From: Candidatus Thiodictyon intracellulare
GTDB taxonomy: Bacteria; Pseudomonadota; Gammaproteobacteria; Chromatiales; Chromatiaceae
Direction: 5' to 3'
Length of the DNA: 7,376 bases
NCBI GenBank assembly: GCA_016292295.1
Contig: JADNEJ010000617.1
Span: 1-7,376, forward strand
The translations under genes and the position numbers were made by a program. Shown here piece after piece: positions 1 through 5,154 of the stretch. Under the pieces are notes generated by a model. The model was given only the letters and a program-made list of their open reading frames with translations, was not told the DNA's origin and did not search any database. The stretch's first letter is position 1. Each line of letters starts with the position of its first letter.

Positions 1-232
1 GCAACGGGTGGGTGGCGAACGCCCGGCATCTGGGCTAAAGTTTCTCGCGGCAGGATCTTCGGACATTTTTTACTGCCCTTGGTTAGTTTGCACTTCCAAG
101 TGTATGAAAGTTCATAGGTCCTGCCAACCCCTTCGACGCTTATAAGCGACTTCCACGCTTTGTCTTGGGCGGATTTATGATCAAGGCCCCTGACCGGTCT
201 CGGGAGCGGAGTCACGCACAAGCGGGACGGCT
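1..232. other. Intergenic stretch without a recognisable gene
   Basis: No reading frame here has a plausible start, ribosome site and protein-like composition, and I see no tRNA or other RNA signature. The stretch is less GC-rich than the operon further right. It contains three short perfect palindromes between 91 and 148, listed separately. In many gammaproteobacteria the gene before rnpB-mraZ is rsmI on the opposite strand; nothing resembling it is visible, so this side has probably been rearranged. Confidence 0.5.
91..148. repeat. Cluster of three short perfect palindromes
   Basis: Three inverted repeats lie within 58 bases: CACTT-CC-AAGTG at 91-102, TATGAA-AG-TTCATA at 103-116 directly abutting it, and the uninterrupted CGCTTATAAGCG at 137-148. 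The first two could be operator half-sites or mobile-element ends. No gene start that they would serve is visible, so any function is unknown. Confidence 0.4.
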
Positions 233-574
233 TCAAGAACCCGCGGCAGGACGCGCCTCCTGCAACAATGCCTTGAGTCGCTCGACATCAGCTAGGGCTG
301 CATCTTTCGCTTGAAGCGCGGCCTCTTTCGCTTGCCGCTCGGCTTTCAGCGCGGCGCCTCGCTCTTCAAGTGCCGTTTCGGCCTTCCGCAGGCGGCCTTG
401 AATGCAGCTTTGCTCGCGCAGGAATTCTGCCGCGCCTGGTAGCGGTCGTAGGCGTGCTCTTGCTCGGAGAAGGCTTTCAGGGTACTCATGGCTTGCCTCA
501 TTTCTGTGGTCGGCATCCAGGTGCTCGCCGTCCTTGAAGACACAGTCGATTTTGAGGTCGATGGCTTGGCGCAT
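233..574 (-). pseudogene. Remnant of Rpn-family recombination-promoting nuclease / putative transposase
   Basis: The minus strand reads 113 codons without a stop, but this is a patchwork, not an intact gene. The first 14 residues (MRQAIDLKIDCVFK) match the usual start of Rpn-type PD-(D/E)XK proteins (IDxKIDxVFK). The roughly 200-residue nuclease core is then missing and the sequence jumps to the C-terminal part. The expected segment MRQAMSTLKAFSEQEHAYDR followed by YQARQ is encoded in the neighbouring frame (about 513 down to 440). The open frame resumes with FLREQ and a long charged coiled-coil tail rich in K, E and A, ending at a stop at 233-235. Loss of one T in the QNFLREQ codons, where AATTC stands for expected AATTTC, explains the second shift. 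Known members are mobile-element-associated nucleases; this copy lacks the catalytic core and should be inactive. The family call rests on remembered consensus, not a search. Confidence 0.62.
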
Positions 575-640
575 GGGAGAAAGCTAAGGCGGATCGGGGG
601 TAGGGACAATCGGAATCGGCGGTCAGACCGGACCAATTTG

Positions 641-673
641 CGTGGCCTCGTCGCGGCTGAAGCCGCTCCCACG
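641..673. repeat. REP-like palindromic element
   Basis: The core GCGGCT-GA-AGCCGC (653-666) can fold as a stem with a TGAA or smaller loop. It is enclosed by a second pair of arms, CGTGG at 641-645 and CCACG at 669-673. On the minus strand it reads GTGGGAGCGGCTTCAGCCGC and continues GACGAGG. This resembles the dispersed REP family found in intergenic DNA of pseudomonads, xanthomonads and other gammaproteobacteria. Such elements occur in many copies per genome, may be moved by RAYT transposases, and can affect mRNA stability. Only one copy lies in this window. Confidence 0.6.
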
Positions 674-726
674 CATGCCTTTCATCGTCCGGGGTGGCCG
701 GTCTTGCGGCCATGGCCGCCAGCCGG

Positions 727-753
727 TCCTGGACCCGCGGGCCGGGTCCAGGA
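727..753. repeat. Perfect 10-bp inverted repeat over the rnpB -35 region
   Basis: TCCTGGACCC (727-736) and GGGTCCAGGA (744-753) are exact reverse complements separated by seven bases. The repeat ends seven bases before the proposed -10 box of rnpB, so it occupies roughly -47 to -21. It could be an operator or a hairpin ending transcription from upstream. There is no T-run after it on the plus strand, which argues against a standard terminator. Confidence 0.55.
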
Positions 754-756
754 ATC

Positions 757-765
757 TGTTAGAAT
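757..765 (+). promoter_or_regulatory. Probable extended -10 promoter of rnpB
   Basis: TGTTAGAAT contains a good -10 hexamer, TAGAAT (760-765), preceded by the TGn extension. It lies seven to nine bases before the inferred 5' end of RNase P RNA, the expected distance. No recognisable -35 hexamer sits at 17-base spacing; that place is filled by the loop of the 727-753 inverted repeat. The extended -10 could compensate. Confidence 0.55.
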
Positions 766-773
766 GCCCCCGG

Positions 774-1155
774 GGAGTTGGCCGGACAGTCGCTTTTCCC
801 GTTCGCGGGGAGGGAGGAAAGTCCGGGCTCTATAGGGCAGGGTGCCAGGTAACACCTGGGGGGCGCGAGCCCACGGAAAGTGCCACAGAAAATATACCGC
901 CATTCTTTTTCCTGTTACTGCCGGAAAAGGAGAGGTAAGGGTGAAATGGTGCGGTAAGAGCGCACCGCGCCGGTGGCAACATCGGCGGCAGGGTAAACCC
1001 CACCCGGAGCAAGACCAAATAGGGGGCGGACAGTCCTTGGCTGCCGTGCGCGGCCCGCGCGTGCCCCCGGGTAGGTCGCTCGAGGCGCATGGTGACATGC
1101 GTCCCAGATGAATGACTGTCCACGACAGAACCCGGCTTACAGGCCGACTCCCCAC
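774..1155 (+). ncRNA. rnpB: RNase P RNA (bacterial class A)
   Basis: This is the catalytic RNA of ribonuclease P, which cleaves the 5' leader from precursor tRNAs together with the RnpA protein. The conserved blocks appear in order: GACAGTCGC near the 5' end, GGAGGAAAGTCCGGGCTC (814-831), CAGGGTGCCAGGTAAC (839-854), GGTAAGGGTGAAA (about 935-947), GGTGCGGTAAGAGCGC (948-963), GAGCAAGACCAAATAGGGG, CCGGGTAGG with the GGU that pairs with the tRNA CCA end, and near the 3' end GATGAATGACTGTCC plus ACAGAACCCGGCTTA. The variable P12 arm is a hairpin of CTTTTTCC with GGAAAAGG. The ends were set by aligning from memory with the E. coli RNA, of similar length, so they are accurate to a few bases. No convincing terminator with a U-tract follows. 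Location directly before mraZ is common in gammaproteobacteria. Confidence 0.97.
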
Positions 1156-1276
1156 TCCCTCCCATCCCCTGGCGCCGGCCTGATTTTTGCTGGTGGCGCG
1201 CCCGTCACGCCCCCTTATTCCAGATTTCCCTCGAATACACACCTGTATCCTTCTGATTTAAATATCTTTTGTCAGT

Positions 1277-1341
1277 AATTGTAGGACAATTCTCGGGTTC
1301 CACTTTAAGTCGCTGAGCCTTAACAAAAATCCTGGTTAAGG
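1277..1341. repeat. Two inverted repeats upstream of the dcw promoter
   Basis: AATTGT-AGG-ACAATT (1277-1291) is a perfect 6-bp dyad with a three-base centre. CCTTAAC (1318-1324) and GTTAAGG (1335-1341) form a 7-bp inverted repeat with a ten-base loop; it ends four bases before the -35 box. Neither is followed by a T-run, so they look more like protein-binding dyads than terminators. No binding factor can be named. Confidence 0.4.
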
Positions 1342-1345
1342 ATGC

Positions 1346-1374
1346 TTGACGATAGCGGATACCCTGACTAATAT
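1346..1374 (+). promoter_or_regulatory. Sigma-70 promoter of the dcw operon (Pmra-like)
   Basis: The -35 box TTGACG (1346-1351) and the -10 box TAATAT (1369-1374) are each one base from consensus, with the ideal 17-base spacer. Transcription should begin near 1381, giving a 5' leader of about 54 bases to the mraZ start and passing straight into the TGG repeats. It lies in the AT-rich part of the gap between rnpB and mraZ, with no competing promoter of similar quality in view. Confidence 0.8.
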
Positions 1375-1384
1375 GAACATGGAG

Positions 1385-1409
1385 TGGGGAAAAGTGGAAA
1401 AAAATGGCA
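1385..1409 (+). promoter_or_regulatory. MraZ-binding repeats (operator)
   Basis: TGGGG (1385), TGGAA (1395) and TGGCA (1405) begin exactly ten bases apart, that is, five-base elements separated by five-base spacers; a weaker GGG block follows at 1415. MraZ is known to bind TGGGN repeats with five-base spacers upstream of its own gene and to repress the dcw promoter. Here the repeats start a few bases after the predicted start site, so bound MraZ could block initiation or early elongation. Only the first element is a full TGGG match. Confidence 0.72.
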
Positions 1410-1434
1410 AAATAGGGTGTCATGGGGGGATTGA

Positions 1435-1890
1435 GTGTTTCGTGGGTCCGCGTACCTGAATCTGGATGCCAAGGGGCGTTTCGCGATCCCAACCAAGCAA
1501 CGCGAGCGTCTGTTGGCCGTGGGTGATGCAAACCTGATCCTGACGGTGGATCGGGCGCGATGCCTGCTGCTTTTTCCGGTCCAGACCTGGGAGCTGATCG
1601 AGTGCGACCTCGCTGCCCTCCCCGCCTTTGACGACGCCGCCCGTTCCGTCCAGCGCCTCTACCTGGGCAACGCGGAAGAGATCGAGATGGACGCCCAGGG
1701 GCGCATCCTGCTGCCTCAGCACCTGCGCGAGTTCGCCTTTTTGGATAAGCGGATCGTCTTGGTCGGCCAGGGCGCGAAGTTCGAGATCTGGGACGAGCAG
1801 CGCTGGAAGGACAAGACCACGGCTGACCTGGATGACCAGAACATCGGTCAGTTGGCCATGTCGTCCTCACTCGGCAATTTGAAATTCTGA
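1435..1890 (+). CDS. mraZ: Transcriptional regulator MraZ
   Basis: A 151-residue protein, the usual MraZ length (E. coli 152). MraZ is an AbrB-like DNA-binding protein that assembles into a ring and represses the dcw operon through TGGG repeats. The two tandem MraZ domains each show the DxxxR signature: DAKGR at residues 11-15, followed by FAIP, and DAQGR at 86-90, followed by ILLP. The start is GTG at 1435, preceded by the strong ribosome site GGGGGGA (1424-1430), four bases away; translation then gives the typical MFRG N-terminus. It is the first gene of the operon, directly after its likely operator, so autoregulation is expected. rsmH begins seven bases after its stop. Confidence 0.96.
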   Translation: MFRGSAYLNLDAKGRFAIPTKQRERLLAVGDANLILTVDRARCLLLFPVQTWELIECDLAALPAFDDAARSVQRLYLGNAEEIEMDAQGRILLPQHLREFAFLDKRIVLVGQGAKFEIWDEQRWKDKTTADLDDQNIGQLAMSSSLGNLKF

Positions 1891-1897
1891 GCACACC

Positions 1898-2830
1898 GTG
1901 AGTGTCGCTCCCCATCGGTCAGTCCTACGGGAGGAAAGTGTGCAGGCGCTGGCGGTTAATCCTAATGGCATCTATGTAGACGGCACCTTCGGTCGGGGCG
2001 GCCATGCGCGCGCCATCCTGGCGCGCCTGGGGTCCGCCGGCCGTCTGATCGCCATCGACCGGGACCCGGACGCCGTCGTAGTCGCCCGCGCCCTGGCGGA
2101 GCTCGACCCGCGTCTCACCGTCGTGGCGTCGCCGTTCGGCGCTCTGGCCGCGGCCCTGCGCGCCGCCGGGGTCACCACTCGTGTCCAGGGCATCCTGCTC
2201 GACCTGGGGGTCTCCTCGCCGCAACTCGATACCCCGGGGCGCGGCTTCAGCTTCATGGCCGATGGACCGCTCGACATGCGCATGGACTCGGGTGCCGGCG
2301 AGTCCGCCGCCGCCTGGCTGGCACGCGCCGACGCGGACGCCATCGCCGCGGTGCTCTATGAGCTCGGGGAGGAGCGGTTCGGCGGGCGCATTGCCCGCGC
2401 CGTCGTGGCGGCGCGCACCGACTCGCCCCTGCGTACCACTCGGGCCCTGGCTGACCTGGTAGCGCGGGTGGTGCCCACCCGCGAGCCTGGCAAGCACCCA
2501 GCTACCCGCACCTTCCAGGCCCTGCGCATTCAGGTCAACGACGAGTTGGGTGAACTTAAGCGCGCGCTGGGGGCGGTGTGCGACCTGCTCGACGGCGCCG
2601 GGCGTCTGGTGGTGATCAGCTTCCATTCGTTGGAGGATCGCATCGTCAAGCGCTTCATGCGCGACGAGGCCCATGGCCCCCAGTTCCCCAAGGGGCTGCC
2701 TGTGACCGCGGTGCAGTCGTGCGGACGGCTGCGGCTGGTAAGTAAGCCGATCCGTCCGGGGGCGGCGGAGGTGGCGGCCAACCCGCGCTCGCGCAGCGCC
2801 GTACTGCGGGTGGCGGAGCGACTGCCATGA
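1898..2830 (+). CDS. rsmH: 16S rRNA (cytosine(1402)-N(4))-methyltransferase RsmH
   Basis: A 310-residue, full-length member of the MraW/RsmH family (E. coli 313). It uses S-adenosylmethionine to methylate N4 of C1402 in the decoding site of 16S rRNA. Visible motifs are HRSVL at the N-terminus, the SAM-binding loop DGTFGRGGH (28-36), IDRDP (about 53-57), DLGVSSPQLD (102-111), RGFSF with DGPLDMRMD, RTFQALRIQVNDEL (from about 204), and SFHSLEDRIVKRF (from 241). The C-terminus RSRSAVLRVAER is also typical. The start is GTG at 1898, chosen because it yields the family N-terminus; the ribosome site is weak, so translation is probably coupled to mraZ. Its TGA stop overlaps the ftsL ATG (ATGA). Confidence 0.97.
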   Translation: MSVAPHRSVLREESVQALAVNPNGIYVDGTFGRGGHARAILARLGSAGRLIAIDRDPDAVVVARALAELDPRLTVVASPFGALAAALRAAGVTTRVQGILLDLGVSSPQLDTPGRGFSFMADGPLDMRMDSGAGESAAAWLARADADAIAAVLYELGEERFGGRIARAVVAARTDSPLRTTRALADLVARVVPTREPGKHPATRTFQALRIQVNDELGELKRALGAVCDLLDGAGRLVVISFHSLEDRIVKRFMRDEAHGPQFPKGLPVTAVQSCGRLRLVSKPIRPGAAEVAANPRSRSAVLRVAERLP

Positions 2831-3117
2831 ATCGCGGACGGGTCGCGACGGTGCTGCTGCTGCTGCTGGCGATCACCGCCTCCGGAGTCTTGGTCGTTCA
2901 CGGCAAGTATCTCACGCGTATTAATTTCACCCAGTTGCAGGAGATCCGGGGCCAACGTGACCTGCTGGACCTGGAATGGAACCGCCTGCGCCTGGAGGAG
3001 GCCGCGCTGTCGACCGATGTGCGAGTGGAGCACAAAGCGCGCGACGAATTGGGCATGTATCTGCCCCGTGTCGGTGACGTAATGCTGATCGAAGAGGCTG
3101 ACCATGACTTCCCCTAG
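2827..3117 (+). CDS. ftsL: Cell division protein FtsL
   Basis: A 96-residue small bitopic inner-membrane protein. After a short basic N-terminus (MNRGR) there is one hydrophobic segment at about residues 6-25 rich in L, V and A. A periplasmic leucine-rich coiled coil follows (about 35-75) and then a C-terminal tail with ELGMYLPRVGDVMLIE. FtsL forms the FtsQLB divisome subcomplex that activates septal synthesis by FtsW-FtsI. Sequence conservation in this family is low; size, topology and position between rsmH and ftsI make the assignment secure. GGAG at 2815-2818 is a good ribosome site, eight bases before the ATG. The start overlaps the rsmH stop by four bases, and the end overlaps ftsI by 14 bases, implying translational coupling. 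Confidence 0.93.
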   Translation: MNRGRVATVLLLLLAITASGVLVVHGKYLTRINFTQLQEIRGQRDLLDLEWNRLRLEEAALSTDVRVEHKARDELGMYLPRVGDVMLIEEADHDFP

Positions 3118-4855
3118 ACGTCGGATCAGACGCAGCGACCCCGTGCGCGCCACGCCCAATCCGCGGGTACGTCGGATCGTACTGCTGTGGGGCCTGGCGG
3201 CCGCCATGGTCATGGTCGCCTCCGCCGTGTTCTACCGTCAGGTGGTGGAGAACGAGTTCCTGCGCGGGGAGGGTGAGCGTCGCTACCTGCGCCTCGGCGA
3301 GATCGCCGCACGCCGCGGCATGATCCTGGACCGCAATGGGGAGGCATTGGCGGTGAGCACACCGGTCGAGACCGTCTGGGCCGATCCGCGCAAACTCGTG
3401 GCCCGCCCCGAAGTCCTGGCAGACCTGGCCAAGAGTCTCGGGCTCAAGCCCGCGGAGCTGCGCGAGCGCGTCAAGGCGAATGCAGAGCGTGGCTTCATGT
3501 ACCTGAAGCGCCGCGTCAGCATCGACGAGGCTACCGCCGTCCGCGCTCTGGTCACAGCACGCGGACTCGACGGGGTGGACTTCGACAGCGAGTACCGGCG
3601 CTTCTACCCCGGCGTGGAGGTCTTCGGCCATGTCCTGGGCTTCACGGACATCGAGGACCACGGCCAAGAGGGCATGGAATCTGCCTATGACAAGCTGCTG
3701 CGCGCTGAACCCGGCCAGCGCCGGGTCCTCCAGGACGGGCGGCGGCGTATCGTGCAGGAGGTCGAGCAGGTGCGCCCGCCCCGGCCCGGCAAGGACCTGG
3801 TGCTGAGCCTGGACCGGCGGCTGCAGTTCCTGGCCTACCGGGAGCTCAAGGCCGCGGTGGCGGAGAACAAGGCGGTGGGCGGTACCGCGGTGGTCGTGGA
3901 CGTGCGCACCGGCGAGGTAATCGCCATGGTCAATCAGCCCGCCTATAACCCCAATGATCTCAGTGGGCGGGAGGCCGACCGGCGCCGCAACCGCGCCCTC
4001 ACAGATGTAATGGAGCCCGGTTCCACGGTCAAGCCCCTGGTGGTGGCGGCAGTGCTGGAGCGCGGCCTGGTGACGCCCACCACCCGCATCAATACGAGCG
4101 GGCCCCTGCATGTGGGGAGCAATCTGGTGCAGGACGTGCACAACTACGGCGGCCTGGACGTGACCAGCATCATTACCAAGTCCAGCAACGTGGGCGTGGT
4201 CAAGCTCGCCCAGATGATGGACTACGCGAGCCTGTGGAAGCAGTACGACGCGCTCGGCTTCGGGCGCCCGACTGGAGTGGAGTTCCCGGCCGAGTCGCGC
4301 GGCGTCCTGCGCTACTACACCCACTGGCGGCCCTTCGACCATGCCACCATGGCCTTCGGCTACAGCTTCTCGGTGACCGCGCTCCAATTGGCCCAGGCCT
4401 ATGCGACGGTGGCGGCGGACGGAGTCAAGCGGCCGGTCACCCTGATCAAGCGTGACCAGATTCCGGAGGGGACGCGCGTCATGAGCACCAAGACCGCCCG
4501 CGCAGTGCGTCTGATGATGGAGACCGTGGTCTCCGACAAGGGCACCGCCAAGCGCGCCTCCATCCCCGGCTATCGGGTCGGGGGCAAGACCGGTACCGCC
4601 AAGAAGGCGAGCGGCCGCCACGGCTACGCGGCCGGCCGCTATCAGTCACTGTTCGCCGGGATGGTGCCGGCCGGAAATCCGCGCCTGGTGATGGTGGTCA
4701 TGATCGACGAGCCGCACGGGGGCGCCTACTACGGCGGCGTGGTCGCCGCACCGGTGTTTGCGAAGGTCATGGAGGGGGCACTGCGACTGTTCAACGTGCC
4801 CCCGGATGAGCCTGCACCGTCGATGCTGCTGGCCGGCGCGCGGGCGGTCCCATGA
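3104..4855 (+). CDS. ftsI: Peptidoglycan D,D-transpeptidase FtsI (PBP3)
   Basis: A 583-residue class B penicillin-binding protein (E. coli 588). It cross-links septal peptidoglycan in partnership with FtsW and is a beta-lactam target. A basic cytoplasmic N-terminus leads to one membrane anchor (about residues 24-43), a periplasmic pedestal domain containing RRGMILDRNGEALAVS, and a transpeptidase domain. The catalytic motifs are intact: STVK with nucleophile Ser307 in MEPGSTVKP, SSN at 360-362, and KTG beginning at Lys495 in GGKTGTAKK. Spacing nearly equals that of E. coli PBP3. AAGAGG (3092-3097) provides a strong ribosome site six bases before the ATG. The start lies inside ftsL. The stop at 4853-4855 overlaps another ATG (ATGA), where murE would normally begin but does not. 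Confidence 0.97.
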   Translation: MTSPRRRIRRSDPVRATPNPRVRRIVLLWGLAAAMVMVASAVFYRQVVENEFLRGEGERRYLRLGEIAARRGMILDRNGEALAVSTPVETVWADPRKLVARPEVLADLAKSLGLKPAELRERVKANAERGFMYLKRRVSIDEATAVRALVTARGLDGVDFDSEYRRFYPGVEVFGHVLGFTDIEDHGQEGMESAYDKLLRAEPGQRRVLQDGRRRIVQEVEQVRPPRPGKDLVLSLDRRLQFLAYRELKAAVAENKAVGGTAVVVDVRTGEVIAMVNQPAYNPNDLSGREADRRRNRALTDVMEPGSTVKPLVVAAVLERGLVTPTTRINTSGPLHVGSNLVQDVHNYGGLDVTSIITKSSNVGVVKLAQMMDYASLWKQYDALGFGRPTGVEFPAESRGVLRYYTHWRPFDHATMAFGYSFSVTALQLAQAYATVAADGVKRPVTLIKRDQIPEGTRVMSTKTARAVRLMMETVVSDKGTAKRASIPGYRVGGKTGTAKKASGRHGYAAGRYQSLFAGMVPAGNPRLVMVVMIDEPHGGAYYGGVVAAPVFAKVMEGALRLFNVPPDEPAPSMLLAGARAVP

Positions 4856-5154
4856 TGATGCGATGCCGCAACCGTTTCGGGGGGGATGGAGCACCCTTGG
4901 TAGTGGCGCGGGACGCGCCAACGCCGTATGCCCTGGAGAAGGCCCTGAACAGACTGCGGCGGCTTTCGCCGCCGCGGCCGGTCCCAGTTGCCGTCGGCGA
5001 CTGGGATCGGGAACGGGGCACAAGGGGCACAAGGCCGCTGCCGGGCGCGGACGCCCGGCGGCCGTGCTGGGCACCGCGCCTCACGGCGGTGCATTTCAGC
5101 GCCCGCTTCCAGGTGGTGGCGACCCGGCGCGACGGCTGCGAGGACCACCGTTGA
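4852..5154 (+). CDS. Hypothetical 100-aa open frame in the murE position
   Basis: I do not recognise this protein and cannot tell whether it is made. The frame begins with ATGATGATG, overlapping the ftsI stop as ATGA, and ends in TGA overlapping the murF ATG (TGATG). These are the junctions murE would be expected to have, so it keeps the translational relay through the operon. It is rich in Arg, Pro, Ala and Gly, with a short helical-looking stretch (PYALEKALNRLRRL, about 25-38) and GTRGTR from a 9-base repeat. None of the Mur ligase hallmarks (P-loop GTNGKT, DSR motif, DNPR) is present. Another frame is also stop-free here, as expected for such GC-rich DNA, and four hairpins fill the middle. 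It may be a coding relic left by murE loss, a new short gene, or simply non-coding spacer. Confidence 0.3.
   Translation: MMMRCRNRFGGDGAPLVVARDAPTPYALEKALNRLRRLSPPRPVPVAVGDWDRERGTRGTRPLPGADARRPCWAPRLTAVHFSARFQVVATRRDGCEDHR
4956..5092. repeat. Array of four strong hairpins plus a 9-bp tandem repeat
   Basis: Four inverted repeats follow each other between ftsI and murF. The first is GCGGCGGC-TTTC-GCCGCCGC (4956-4975). The second has 11-bp arms TCCCAGTTGCC and GGCGACTGGGA with a GTC loop and one G-T pair (4982-5006). The third is GCCGGGCG-CGGA-CGCCCGGC (5040-5059). The fourth has arms GCACCGC and GCGGTGC with an eight-base loop (5071-5092). Between the second and third, GGGGCACAA is repeated in tandem (5015-5032). 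Such density is unusual within an operon. None is followed by a T-run, so they are not ordinary intrinsic terminators. In mRNA they could slow ribosomes, protect the 5' side, or mark palindromic mobile inserts. Confidence 0.6.

Noticed and set aside
498..835. Overlapping open frames on both strands between the Rpn remnant and rnpB
   Set aside because: They have no ribosome site or recognisable motifs, and they cross the REP-like element and the rnpB promoter.
1172..1199. Possible intrinsic terminator of rnpB
   Set aside because: The stem is only 5 bp, the T5 run lies in the loop rather than after the stem, and the rest of the arms do not pair.
682..1242. Minus-strand open frame of 186 codons across the rnpB region
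   Set aside because: It lies antisense to the highly conserved RNase P RNA, and its composition is explained by GC-rich chance frames.
1205..1915. Minus-strand 236-codon frame opposite mraZ
   Set aside because: It is a shadow of mraZ and its control region; the Arg-, Pro- and Gly-rich product lacks domain features, and mraZ on the plus strand is certain.
2927..4621. Minus-strand 564-codon frame opposite ftsI
   Set aside because: A long antisense frame is common in high-GC genes with strong third-position bias; the His- and Gly-rich product is not protein-like, and ftsI has all catalytic motifs.
4956..5092. CRISPR array or intrinsic terminators between ftsI and murF
   Set aside because: The four hairpins differ in sequence with no constant repeat or spacer, and none is followed by a T-run.
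4758..5153. Long in-frame N-terminal extension of murF reaching back into ftsI (584-codon frame)
   Set aside because: The first 132 codons overlap ftsI and the hairpin region, look unlike any Mur ligase, and ATG 5154 gives the standard MurF N-terminus with a ribosome site and the exact family length.
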